A DNA stretch of 64,000 bases, from NCBI GenBank assembly GCA_048270225.1, contig JBLWTG010000008.1, forward strand, positions 124,001-188,000, in the 5' to 3' direction. Below the pieces are notes generated by a model. That model saw nothing but the letters and a program-made list of their open reading frames with translations, ran no database searches and was not told where the DNA came from. Source of the stretch: Allopusillimonas sp048270225. Lineage in GTDB: Bacteria > Pseudomonadota > Gammaproteobacteria > Burkholderiales > Burkholderiaceae_B. Position numbers and translations under genes: made by a program. Position 1 is the stretch's first letter. Every line of letters starts with the position of its first letter. This document shows positions 34,297 through 43,141 of the stretch, piece by piece.

Positions 34297-35511
34297 TCAG
34301 GCTGTATGCACAGCACCTAGGCTGCGCAAAGCATCAATGTCTTCCAGGCTATAGCCAGCCTCGATCAGTACAGCCTCGCTGTGCTCTCCCAGCCTTGGCG
34401 CAAAGCATTGCTGCGCAGGCTGGCTTTTTGACCATCGAGCCGGCGTGCGCATGGCACGGATGCCGCCCTCGGTGGGATGCTGCTGTGCCTGGAAAAAGCC
34501 CGATTCATTCAGATGCGGATCCTGCAGCAGGCTGTCTATCGTATGCATGGGAAGCGTTGGGATATCTGCTTCAATGAGCGCCTGGGTCCATTCCGCCGTC
34601 GTGCGTGTCGCCATCGCCTCGGCAACCATGGCGTACAGAATATGGATGTGTTCGGTGCGCTTGCCCAAGGTCGAAAAACGGACATCGTTCCTCAGGATAT
34701 CGGCTTGACCGATAAGCTCAAAGAAGGATTGCCATTGACGATCGGTATAGAACATCGCGCAGATATGGCCATCGAGCGTCTTGTAGGGCCGCCGATTTAC
34801 ATCGAGCACGCGCGCATAGCCGCTGGGCCCGATGGGCGGGTCAAAGGTCTGGCCCCCCATGTGATCCCCCAGCGTCAGCTGGGCCATCGTCTCGAACATC
34901 GGGACCTCCACCTCCTGCCCTTCTCCTGTCCGCTGACGGTGAAACAAGGCCGAAACCACCGCATTGACCGCCGCCAGTCCAACAATCCTGTCTGCCAGCG
35001 CGCTGGGTGCATAACGCGGCGTATCGCCTCCCGCCAATACCGACAACGCGGGAATGCCGACCGCTCCCTGAATAAGATCATCGTAGGCGGGACGGGCGGC
35101 ATAAGGCCCTGTCTGTGCGAAGCCATAGAGCCCTGCATAGATGATGTCGGGCTTGACTGCCACCACCTCTTCATATGACAGGCCAAGCCGCTTCATGGCC
35201 TGGGGCCGCAAGTTATAGACCAGCACATCCGCCGTGGCGGCAAGCCGCAGAAAGGCCTCACGGCCTTCGGGCACCTTCAGATTGAGAACGATACTGCGCT
35301 TGTTTCGATTACAGTGCAGAAATACCGGCCCCATCCCTGCATGTCGCATGGGGCCGATATTGCGGGTGCTATCCCCGTCCGGCGACTCCACTTTAATGAC
35401 ATCCGCTCCCATGTCGCCCAGAACCTGGGTGGCAAAAGGCCCCATCAGAACCGATGTCAGATCAAGAATGCGTACGCCGGCCAGCGGGCCGTTTGCAGGG
35501 GAAGTAGCCAA
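34297..35511 (-). CDS. Class III CoA transferase (CaiB/BaiF family)
   Basis: A 404-residue CoA transferase with the N-terminal GPLAGVRILDLTSVLMGPFA (core VRILDLTSVLMGP) and a second motif near residue 70 (HCNRNKRSIVLNLK). The catalytic Asp of formyl-CoA transferase is replaced by Glu in VEVPMFETMAQLTL, a change seen in many members of this subfamily. TTG at 35511 is the only start that keeps the conserved N-terminus; in-frame TAA follows 21 bases upstream. It is first in the operon CoA transferase, dehydrogenase, Bug, hydratase, Bug. The 213 bases upstream hold nothing recognisable beyond a likely promoter. Confidence 0.88.
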   Translation of the reverse strand: MATSPANGPLAGVRILDLTSVLMGPFATQVLGDMGADVIKVESPDGDSTRNIGPMRHAGMGPVFLHCNRNKRSIVLNLKVPEGREAFLRLAATADVLVYNLRPQAMKRLGLSYEEVVAVKPDIIYAGLYGFAQTGPYAARPAYDDLIQGAVGIPALSVLAGGDTPRYAPSALADRIVGLAAVNAVVSALFHRQRTGEGQEVEVPMFETMAQLTLGDHMGGQTFDPPIGPSGYARVLDVNRRPYKTLDGHICAMFYTDRQWQSFFELIGQADILRNDVRFSTLGKRTEHIHILYAMVAEAMATRTTAEWTQALIEADIPTLPMHTIDSLLQDPHLNESGFFQAQQHPTEGGIRAMRTPARWSKSQPAQQCFAPRLGEHSEAVLIEAGYSLEDIDALRSLGAVHTA

Positions 35512-35724
35512 GGTCGTTTCACAAAAAGGTTAAGTGAATGGATGATAGGCATTCGCTTCTTCGTTGTGAAATACCGATGATGGATCGTTCGATACATGGC
35601 AGAGATTGCTGATGTGGGTCGTGCCTGGCGCCTGGCGTCTGGCAGAACCGGTTACGCCAGGCCGTGTTTGACTGTTGTTACATCCGGGCGCACCGCCTGG
35701 GCACGCGCAGCCTGAGTTTCTGAA

Positions 35725-37785
35725 TCACCACTTGATCTGCACGCCGCCGTAGACAGACCGCCCAGTGCCCGGGTTGAATAGCGCAGATTCGGCGTTGGCG
35801 GTACCGGCGATGGCAACATTCGCGATATAACGCCTGTCGAGCAAGTTGCGTCCCTCGATATAGAAGGAAACACCCCTGCTCAACTGGCTATGGCCAATTT
35901 TGAAATTCAGGAGTGCATAGGGATCCACCGTAACCTGATTTTCGTTATCCGCAAAATAGGATTTAGGCATCCATTCAACATTAGGTCCCGCATAGAATCC
36001 GCTGGGATGCTTGTAGAGGATCTCTGCACGCACATAGTGTTGAGGCACGCCGGGCAGACGATTGTTGCCATAGCGCGCATCATGGTCGAAGAAAAAATCA
36101 TTGTAGGTATAGGCGGCATTGAACCAGACCCTGTCGCCCTTATCGAAGACCGACTTGAGCACCGCAATGCCGAACCCAGCCTCAATTCCCTGATGAACCG
36201 TGCGGTCGGCATTGACCACCGTGCAGGGGCTCCACGGCGCCGTGGTCAGGCACTGCAGTTCATTCTTGATCTCCGCGCGATAGGCCGCCAGATCCCAAGT
36301 AACGTCAGGGCGCTTACCGCGCGTGCCGATCTCGTAGGTGGTTGCGGTCTGGGCGTCAATGGACGAACTGGCCGGCGCCGCAAACGAGTTCGCATCAAAG
36401 GTCGGCACCTCGGCGCTGCGCGAGACGTTTGCAAATACCTGCCAACCTGGGTCTACATTCCACAATACACCGACCTTTGGGCTGAAGTTATCGAAGCTGC
36501 GGCTGCCCGACTGGTCCCCATCGGACAGAAAACGATCCTCCCGGTCACGGACCGAATGCTGAAACTGCATGCCGGCGATAAGCGCTACATCCGGTCGGAC
36601 ATACAAAGAGTTTTCTGCGTATAGGGAAAGATTTCTGGACCGATCTATGTTCGATGCCGCCAGCGGCCCCTTTACCGCACCGGTCTCGTTAACGTACTGC
36701 TTGTTGTCGATCGAACCATTGTGCAGATTGATGCCGGCAATGAGCCGGTTACGCAGATTGCCCAGTTTCCGATCATCGGTTGCACGCACAAATCCGCCAT
36801 AATCCCGCACGCGATAGTCCAGCCATTGATAGATGGGATGCATGACGTGGCGATGTACCCCGAATACGCCAAAATCTACCGTTGTATCGTCAAAGCGCAG
36901 TGTAGTTTTGTTGGCGATCCGGACCGAATCAATATTGCGCTGCTGATCCAGCCGCTCGAACTCCGGATCTGCCGTCCGCGGCGAGTTCAGCGCAGCGTCC
37001 TTGGTCACTTCGCCGGGCAGACGCTGGCGTATGGAATTCACATTCAGGTAAAAACGCGTCTCCACATCCGGTGAAAACTGATAGCCGACATTGGCGCTCA
37101 GACGTTCCTGATGGCCGTCGCTGTGATCACGATACCCATCGAAGCGCTGCGCAGACCCGGTAATGAAGTAATCGTAAGGCCCCCTGGATCCGCCCGTGCT
37201 TGCCTGCGCCCTCAGATACCCGAAGCTGCCCGCATCCACGCGTCCTTCAAACGGCTCGGCATCGCGGCCCGTCGGCGTCACGTAATTGATGGCGCCGCCC
37301 AGTGAATTGCCTCCGTAGCGCAAAGCATTCGCCCCTTTATATACCTCGACGTAACGGTAGGCGGTCGGGTCGATTTCGAAGTTGTCGACCAGGCCATCCG
37401 ACGTGTTGAGGGGAATGCCATCCATATACATGTTCAGGCCCCGGTTGCCATAATTTCGAGACAACCCCGATCCGCGTATCGAGATACGCGCGTCATCACC
37501 GAACCTGGGTTGCGCGAAAACACCTGGCACCCAGTCCAGAACATCCTTGACGGTTTGCGCCGGTCCGTTCTTGAAAGCCGTATCCGGAACAACCTCTACA
37601 GCGCCAGGTATACGCTGGATGTTGCTTGTCGCCTGAGCAGTGTCCGGCACCGTCAATGAGCCCTCTTCAAGACTGTCAGATGCCCTGACCGTAATGGCAG
37701 GCAGCGTGGTTTGGGCATGTGCTGCCCTTGGCGCAGGCGTGGCCAAGCATAGCAGCGCCGCACATAATGCAAACGGGTTCTTCAT
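35725..37785 (-). CDS. TonB-dependent outer-membrane receptor
   Basis: A 686-residue outer-membrane receptor for iron or another metal chelate. Signal peptide at 1-25 (ALCAALLCLATPAPRAAHA). A TonB box-like TTLPAITVRAS begins the mature protein, followed by a plug domain (about 55-175, with RISIRGSGLSRNYGNRGLNMYMDGIPL pieces such as GNRGLNMYMDGIP) and a 22-strand-type barrel ending in aromatic W. It ends in VYGGVQIKW, as expected for OMP assembly. There is no N-terminal FecA-type signalling domain. GGAGAGG precedes the ATG at 37785. It is the last gene of a DUF2946-PepSY-receptor operon. Confidence 0.92.
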   Translation of the reverse strand: MKNPFALCAALLCLATPAPRAAHAQTTLPAITVRASDSLEEGSLTVPDTAQATSNIQRIPGAVEVVPDTAFKNGPAQTVKDVLDWVPGVFAQPRFGDDARISIRGSGLSRNYGNRGLNMYMDGIPLNTSDGLVDNFEIDPTAYRYVEVYKGANALRYGGNSLGGAINYVTPTGRDAEPFEGRVDAGSFGYLRAQASTGGSRGPYDYFITGSAQRFDGYRDHSDGHQERLSANVGYQFSPDVETRFYLNVNSIRQRLPGEVTKDAALNSPRTADPEFERLDQQRNIDSVRIANKTTLRFDDTTVDFGVFGVHRHVMHPIYQWLDYRVRDYGGFVRATDDRKLGNLRNRLIAGINLHNGSIDNKQYVNETGAVKGPLAASNIDRSRNLSLYAENSLYVRPDVALIAGMQFQHSVRDREDRFLSDGDQSGSRSFDNFSPKVGVLWNVDPGWQVFANVSRSAEVPTFDANSFAAPASSSIDAQTATTYEIGTRGKRPDVTWDLAAYRAEIKNELQCLTTAPWSPCTVVNADRTVHQGIEAGFGIAVLKSVFDKGDRVWFNAAYTYNDFFFDHDARYGNNRLPGVPQHYVRAEILYKHPSGFYAGPNVEWMPKSYFADNENQVTVDPYALLNFKIGHSQLSRGVSFYIEGRNLLDRRYIANVAIAGTANAESALFNPGTGRSVYGGVQIKW

Positions 37786-37822
37786 CAAATCCTCTCCAGA
37801 TTGATTGTCTATTTTTGAATTT

Positions 37823-39205
37823 TTAAAGATGAAACCGCTCGTGCCAGCGTTGCGGTACGACTGCATCGATGAGCAATGCACACAGCATCGAAGCCCCCAG
37901 CAAGGGGTATAGCAGCCCCAACAGCAGGGCAACAATCATTGCACCCACGGCGGCGCGGTCCCCCTCCCGGCGCCGCGGCGCGGCCAACCGACCCCTGGGA
38001 CGGCGTTTCCACCACATGACCGCCGCAGAGATGACCAACAGCACAATGGCAATACAACCGGCCAGCATGACCAGTTGGTTGATCCATCCGAACTGGCGAC
38101 CTGTGTGCAGACTGATGCCCCACTCCGTCAGGCGCCCGGCAATACCATAGTCAGCAAAGCGCACGTCGGCGAGTACCGCACCGCTATAGCGATCCAGATG
38201 AACCACGCGCTCTGTCCTGACGTCATCAGGCGTATATATCGCGGTATACACACCGCGCGGACCTGATGGCAGACTCACAGGTGTCCCCTGGGGCAGCCCC
38301 TGCCGCCCAAAGATTTTCAAAGCCTGATTCAGGCCAATCGACGGTGCCATTGCCGCATGTTGCGCAAGAGCCTGAACGGCTTGCCCATGGCCTGCATGCG
38401 GCGAGGACTGCGGCAATGGCGCCTGCTGAAGCGTCCATGGCACATCGCCCAGACTGTCCAGCGTCTGCGAAGACTCGGGCTTGCCCCAACGATACTGAGG
38501 CGTTCCAATGCCCCACTCATTGGTAAGACTACTGAACTGTTGCCCCCAGACCGCAGACCATGGCATGCCGGTGACGGCGAGAAACAATATGGCCGCCGCA
38601 GCCACGATGCCGACCACCGCGTGCAGGTCTCGCCACCAGATACGTTGCGCAGGCCGCTGGCGCACGGTGTAAACGCCACCGGACCGTCCGCGCGGCCACC
38701 ACAGAAAGACGCCCGACAACACCAGCACAATGGCCCAGCCTGCCACGACCTCTATCCACATATTTGCCACCGTTCCTGCAATCTGCAGCGAATGCAGCCC
38801 CTTGACGACCTCCATCAGCTTTCGGTCATCGCGTAAATGTCCAAGCACGCGGCCGCTGGCAGGATCAAGATACACCGAGATCATGCCCTGGGCGCTGCGA
38901 ACTCCTACCTCGGCACTGCGGCCCGACTCGGGCGCTGCGACATAACGAACGGCCTGGCCAGGCTCCGCCGCCAGGGCTTTTACCACCAGCGTCTGAGCAT
39001 CAAGCGCCGGTGCAGAATTCGGAGCGACGGTGTAGAGCCCTGCGTACACAAAAGACTCGATGGGCTTCTGATATAGATAAAGCGCGCCAGTCAGCGCCAT
39101 CAGGGCAAGAAAGGGAAGACAGACCAGGCCGGCATAGAAATGCCAGCGCCAGACACGGCGGTAGAGACCGGACTCGCCGGAAGTTTGATTCGCCTGAGGG
39201 CGCAT
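37823..39205 (-). CDS. PepSY-associated membrane protein (siderophore/iron uptake reductase type)
   Basis: A 460-residue inner-membrane protein with four clear membrane segments (about 20-45, 150-170, 205-225, 385-410) plus a hydrophobic C-terminus, and two PepSY-like periplasmic regions. His residues near helix ends (HFYAGLVCLP, LHSLQIAG, LHAVVGIVA, SLHTGRQFG) fit a heme-binding reductase. Such proteins sit beside siderophore receptors and are thought to reduce ferric chelates. AGGAG precedes the ATG. It is 37 bases upstream of the receptor gene. Confidence 0.9.
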   Translation of the reverse strand: MRPQANQTSGESGLYRRVWRWHFYAGLVCLPFLALMALTGALYLYQKPIESFVYAGLYTVAPNSAPALDAQTLVVKALAAEPGQAVRYVAAPESGRSAEVGVRSAQGMISVYLDPASGRVLGHLRDDRKLMEVVKGLHSLQIAGTVANMWIEVVAGWAIVLVLSGVFLWWPRGRSGGVYTVRQRPAQRIWWRDLHAVVGIVAAAAILFLAVTGMPWSAVWGQQFSSLTNEWGIGTPQYRWGKPESSQTLDSLGDVPWTLQQAPLPQSSPHAGHGQAVQALAQHAAMAPSIGLNQALKIFGRQGLPQGTPVSLPSGPRGVYTAIYTPDDVRTERVVHLDRYSGAVLADVRFADYGIAGRLTEWGISLHTGRQFGWINQLVMLAGCIAIVLLVISAAVMWWKRRPRGRLAAPRRREGDRAAVGAMIVALLLGLLYPLLGASMLCALLIDAVVPQRWHERFHL

Positions 39206-39333
39206 GGTGGATACTCCTGTTGATCGGGAACAATGGTTCGCGGTCGCAGCAGCCGTGCCCGGCAGACGCCGGACATGGCAAGATGCGCCGACGCAGGCTC
39301 AACAAAAAACCAGCGGTCGGCGGCGTGCGTTGA

Positions 39334-39717
39334 TCAGGAGAAAATGGGTGGGGCTCGGGCGTGCGCGCGCGTCCAGGCATGCAAGGTGCGCGGTGCCGCC
39401 AGGAAGGCGGGCGGATAGGCCTGTTTCAGGTCAAGGACAACCATCACGGCTAGTGGAGCAGGAGGCGGCCCCATGAGCGGAGCATGGCCCGCGCACCACG
39501 GGCAGTGCCCGGACAGATACAACGCCGCAGGGGCTCCATCGGACTGGTCGACATCGACGGCAATCCATTTGCTGCCATGGGCACTGCACAGTTGCACCCA
39601 GGAAACATCCCGGCCAGCCGCCTGCGCACTCGCCAGCAAGGGCGAGAACAGGGCCAGCAGGACCGCAAGGATAGCGATCCAGCCGACAAGCCGCTGCTGG
39701 ATGCGAAAATAGGCCAT
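39334..39717 (-). CDS. DUF2946-domain exported protein
   Basis: A 127-residue small protein with an N-terminal membrane anchor or signal peptide (WIAILAVLLALFSPLLASAQA) and the DUF2946 signature: a Cys in VQLCSAHG and CPWCAGHAP with a pair of Cys two residues apart near residue 73-76. DUF2946 proteins occur next to TonB receptors and copper or iron genes and may bind metal or heme at the CPWC site; function unknown. No ribosome site is seen, and a -10 element lies so close to the ATG that the transcript may be leaderless. Confidence 0.8.
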   Translation of the reverse strand: MAYFRIQQRLVGWIAILAVLLALFSPLLASAQAAGRDVSWVQLCSAHGSKWIAVDVDQSDGAPAALYLSGHCPWCAGHAPLMGPPPAPLAVMVVLDLKQAYPPAFLAAPRTLHAWTRAHARAPPIFS

Positions 39718-39725
39718 GATGGCGC

Positions 39726-39731
39726 ATTATA
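39726..39731 (-). promoter_or_regulatory. -10 element (TATAAT) just upstream of the DUF2946 gene
   Basis: A perfect TATAAT on the minus strand lies eight bases before the DUF2946 ATG, so transcription would begin at or next to the start codon. The surrounding AT-rich stretch (39726-39739) is only loosely like a Fur box, so iron control is a guess. No good -35 hexamer is present. Confidence 0.35.
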
Positions 39732-39793
39732 ATTGAGAACGCTGCGACCAATTGGCGTGCCTGAAACGCGTGATGTTGCTGATCACGCCTTAC

Positions 39794-40687
39794 TTATAAG
39801 CGACGCTCTGCTTCCAGGGCTATGCATGCCAACAGGCTTTCCGCTGCAGCGCTTACAGCTCTATCCCTGGGCCATACCATCGTGAGCGCAAGAGACTCGA
39901 GCACCAGTAACTGGCGAGTATGTAGTCCTTGGCGTTCAGCGTATCGCGCACCCAGGCTCTCGACGATGGCAATGCCTAGTCCTTCCGCCGCCAGGGCGCA
40001 TGCTGCTGACGATTGCGCCACTTCAATGAGGGGCTGATAAGGCAATCCTCGCGCTTCTATTTCATCCCTGGTAGCCCTGCCCGCCGGCAGCGCCGTTGCC
40101 AGCACAATAGGCCTGGAATTGGCAATCATCTCCAGGGAAAGCACACGACGCCCGGCCCAGGGGTGATCAGCACGCATCGCCGCACACAAGCTCAATGGCG
40201 CCAATTTACTGCTTTCCACCCGTTTCGGGCAGTCCTGATCGCTGACGATGACACCCATGTCAATCCGATGGTCCACGGCCATCTCTATGATTTCCAGCGC
40301 AGTACCTGCCCGCAAGGTAACAGCGACATCGGGATGTGCCCGACGCATGCAGACAAGCCCCGCTGGCAGCAAGCTTGATGCGGCAATGGCCACCGCCCCG
40401 ATGACGAGCCGTGTAGAGGCCCCCTGGCGTATGTCGCCTGCCAGCTTGTCCACCGCTTCAATGCCAGCCAGCGCATTGAATACCTCCGGCATCAGTGCAT
40501 GACCCTGACTGGTAAGGCGCAAGCGCCGATTACTGCGACTGAACAAGGCAAAACCGAGCCGGCATTCCATATCGCGCAGCAATGCGCTTGCGGCTGGCTG
40601 AGTCATATTGACTGACAACGCAGCCGCCGTAACCGTCCCGTGCCGGTACATGGCTCGCAGCAGCGATAGTTCTTTGCGACTCAACAT
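39794..40687 (-). CDS. LysR-family transcriptional regulator
   Basis: A 297-residue regulator. The HTH is ALSVNMTQPAASALLRDMECRL (core MTQPAASALLRDM) near residue 30. It is closest in style to the GbpR/CbbR-like regulators that control catabolic operons. The palindrome at 40685-40701 includes its own ATG, consistent with autorepression. It is divergent from the enolase-superfamily gene, 114 bases away, and probably regulates it. Confidence 0.9.
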   Translation of the reverse strand: MLSRKELSLLRAMYRHGTVTAAALSVNMTQPAASALLRDMECRLGFALFSRSNRRLRLTSQGHALMPEVFNALAGIEAVDKLAGDIRQGASTRLVIGAVAIAASSLLPAGLVCMRRAHPDVAVTLRAGTALEIIEMAVDHRIDMGVIVSDQDCPKRVESSKLAPLSLCAAMRADHPWAGRRVLSLEMIANSRPIVLATALPAGRATRDEIEARGLPYQPLIEVAQSSAACALAAEGLGIAIVESLGARYAERQGLHTRQLLVLESLALTMVWPRDRAVSAAAESLLACIALEAERRL

Positions 40688-40701
40688 ATGAAATTCATAT
40701 G
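40685..40701. promoter_or_regulatory. 17-base perfect palindrome over the LysR start codon
   Basis: CATATGAA-A-TTCATATG is an exact inverted repeat, with T-N11-A nested inside (40687-40699). It overlaps the start codon of the minus-strand LysR gene and lies about 100 bases upstream of the divergent enolase-superfamily gene. The placement strongly suggests an autoregulatory LysR operator. Confidence 0.6.
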
Positions 40702-40801
40702 AAATGATCCAATCTATCTATTTGACCGTATTGAATCTTAGCGCAAACAATATGGGTCGACATTCCTGTGCATCACCCTGATTCGATGAGCTGTTGATCC
40801 G

Positions 40802-41899
40802 ATGACCGCAAACACCATAGTCTCCGTAGACTGCATTCCCTTACGCCTGCCATTTCACCACTGGAGTACGCCTCCGCTTTTCGCAGGCAAGCCACGCGAC
40901 AAGCTTGACAGCGCGCTGGTCCGCGTGCAGACGCAGGACGGCACCGTTGCCTGGGGAGAGTCCTACTGCATAGCACCACAAGCATTGACCGCCGTATTCG
41001 AGCAGCTCATCGCACCATTGGCCCTGGGTCGGGATGCAGACGATGTGAATCTGCTGCCCGCCATGTACCGTAGCCTGCATAATCTCGGGCGTTCGGGCCC
41101 CGTCATCCACGCGTTGTCGGGAATGGATATTGCAATCTGGGATCTGAAAGCAAAGCGGGCGCATGTTCCCCTGTACGAGTTGCTAGGCGGCAAGCGCAGA
41201 AGCCGCGTACGGACTTACGCATCGCTCTTGCAGTACTACGGAGATGAGGAACGCCTGGATAGCGTCGCCACTCAGGCGATGGAGCATGGCTATACCGAGA
41301 TCAAACTGCATGAAAGAACTGTCCAGGCACTGGCGACTGTTCGTCGCTCAGTTGGGCCAGCCGTACCCATCATGGTGGACACCAACTGCGCGTGGCAGCT
41401 ATCCGAGGCCGAAAATACGATAAATGCCATGGCAGAACATTGTCCTTACTGGATCGAGGAACCGCTTTGGCCGCCCGAAAACGACCAGGCATTGGCACAA
41501 CTGGGCAAGCGCAGCAAGATTCCACTCGCTGTCGGTGAGAACGCCAGTAGTGCGTATGAGCTCACCCGCCTGATTGATGAGAATACGGTGAGCTATGTAC
41601 AGCCAAGCGTCATCAAGCTAGGCCTGAGTGCCGCCTGGGACATCAGCCAGCGCTGTCGCCTCTCATCGACGATATGCGCGCCACAGGCAGCCTTTTTTGG
41701 TCCAGGCTATCTGGCCAGTCTGCACCTCATTGCAGCGCAGGAAAAAGAGGTGTCATTGGAGCGCCTCTATGTAGAACTCTCACATATTCCCTATGGCAAT
41801 ACCGTACCCATAGAAAACGGTTGGATTCACGTTCCGGATGATCCGGGCCTGGGAGCCGACCCGGAAGCTGAGCTTATCGCAGGAAACTACAGCAGATAA
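40802..41899 (+). CDS. Mandelate racemase/muconate-lactonizing (enolase superfamily) protein
   Basis: A 365-residue enolase-superfamily enzyme, which deprotonates a carbon next to a carboxylate held by Mg2+. The metal ligands are present: Asp193 (MVDTN), Glu219 (WIEEP) and Glu246 (AVGENAS). The catalytic Lys168 appears in TEIKLH, but the second Lys of the usual KXK is His170. The Asp-His dyad of the mandelate racemase group is absent: the Asp position in QPS is Ser269 and the His position in APQA is Gln295. This leaves a one-base (Lys) active site, so dehydration or cycloisomerisation by syn mechanism is more likely than racemisation. Followed by a broken Bug gene and an amidase gene on the same strand. 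Confidence 0.85.
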   Translation: MTANTIVSVDCIPLRLPFHHWSTPPLFAGKPRDKLDSALVRVQTQDGTVAWGESYCIAPQALTAVFEQLIAPLALGRDADDVNLLPAMYRSLHNLGRSGPVIHALSGMDIAIWDLKAKRAHVPLYELLGGKRRSRVRTYASLLQYYGDEERLDSVATQAMEHGYTEIKLHERTVQALATVRRSVGPAVPIMVDTNCAWQLSEAENTINAMAEHCPYWIEEPLWPPENDQALAQLGKRSKIPLAVGENASSAYELTRLIDENTVSYVQPSVIKLGLSAAWDISQRCRLSSTICAPQAAFFGPGYLASLHLIAAQEKEVSLERLYVELSHIPYGNTVPIENGWIHVPDDPGLGADPEAELIAGNYSR

Positions 41900-41973
41900 C
41901 CGCACCGATCAACTACAGATAATCAAAAAAATCGGCCCCATGCATAGTGGGCGCCACCATAACAGGAGCAAAA

Positions 41974-42957
41974 ATGGATACCTCCCGCCGAGTATTTATC
42001 ATGCAGGCCACTGCGCTCGCGTTAAGCGCGCCAACGCTATCCTGGGCCAGCACCAGCCGTTATCCAGATAAGGCTGTCAGATTCTATATTCCTTACGCCC
42101 CGGGCGCTGCGACAGACACCCTGGGCAGGATGGCAGCCCAGCTATACGCCCAGTCCTTCGGACAACCATTCGTGGTGGAAAACAAGGGAGGCGCGGGCTC
42201 AACAATTGGCACCAGTACCCTTGCATCCTCCGCGCCAGATGGATATGCCATAGGCATGATCGACTCCGCCTTTACCATCAACCCTGGCCTGCGCGGCGAT
42301 AAGCTTCCCTACGATACCTTCAAGGACTTTGCGCCGATATCATTGATGGCAACCGCCCCCTTTGTCATGGTTGTACATCCATCGGTCGCGGCAACAGACG
42401 TCAAGTCCTTTCTTGCACTAGCCAGGAAAAAACCGGGTGAACTGTCGTACGGCTCCGCTGGCGTTGGCAGCGCCCCGCACCTGGCAGGAGCGCAACTACA
42501 ACAACAGGCCAACATCAGTATCCAGCACATACCGTACCGCGGCGGTGGTACCGTTTTCACCGACCTGCTGGGAGGATAGTTCGATTTTGCCTTTGGCACC
42601 GTTCCAACGCTCTCCCCCCATATCAAAGCAGGCCGCCTGCGCGCGATTGCGGTCACCAGCACTGAGCGCGTGAAAAGTCTGCCAGACGTTCCAACATTTG
42701 CCGAGTCCGGGCTTCCTGGTGTTGATACATCCCCGATTTTTGGCCTTATCGCCCCTGCTGGGGTACCAACCGATATCATCGATCAGCTTTCCTCCACGCT
42801 GGCAAAATCAGTGCAGCACGGGGAGCTGCACCAGCAGCTCGTGGACCGGGGATTTGTTCCAATAGGCAGTACACCGGCAGAGTTTAGTCAACGCATCCGC
42901 GAAGAGGTTGAAAAATGGACAAAGCTTATCCACGACGGAGGGTTCGAGGCTGAATAG
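41974..42957 (+). pseudogene. Bug/TctC-family binding protein interrupted by an in-frame amber codon
   Basis: A Bug-family receptor gene of normal length (327 coding positions) with a strong AGGAG ribosome site. A TAG at 42577-42579 (codon 202) interrupts it in frame, right after the TDLLGG motif. Before it lie the signal peptide and IYIPYAPGAATDTLGR-type Bug domain (core PYAPGAATDTLGR); after it the same frame continues with FDFAFGTVPTL and LPDVPTFAESGLPGV to a normal stop at 42957. Other Bug proteins in this window have Gln or His at the stop position (GGQ), so one C-to-T change of CAG explains it. Read-through or a sequencing error are alternatives. It lies between the enolase-superfamily and amidase genes. 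Confidence 0.85.
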
Positions 42958-43141
42958 GCGGGTTCAGAATCATAGCCAAACACCCCAGTGATAAATAAAA
43001 GCCTCCCGTTTGATAAGAATTTTTTTCCTATCAATATCACGTTTACATGTATCCTCGTTACTGACTATTCGACTCTGCAAGGTCTGTCTCCCGATGCGGA
43101 CGACGGCATGCAATCAACACGACAAGCGAGGTTTTTTTTCG

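Noticed and set aside
39723..39740. Fur box upstream of the DUF2946-PepSY-TonB receptor operon
   Set aside because: The AT-rich stretch matches the consensus only loosely; kept as a -10 element without the Fur claim.
43010..43141. Open frame upstream of the amidase suggesting a longer N-terminus
   Set aside because: The extra residues are not like amidase sequence, and a better-placed ATG at 43142 gives normal length.
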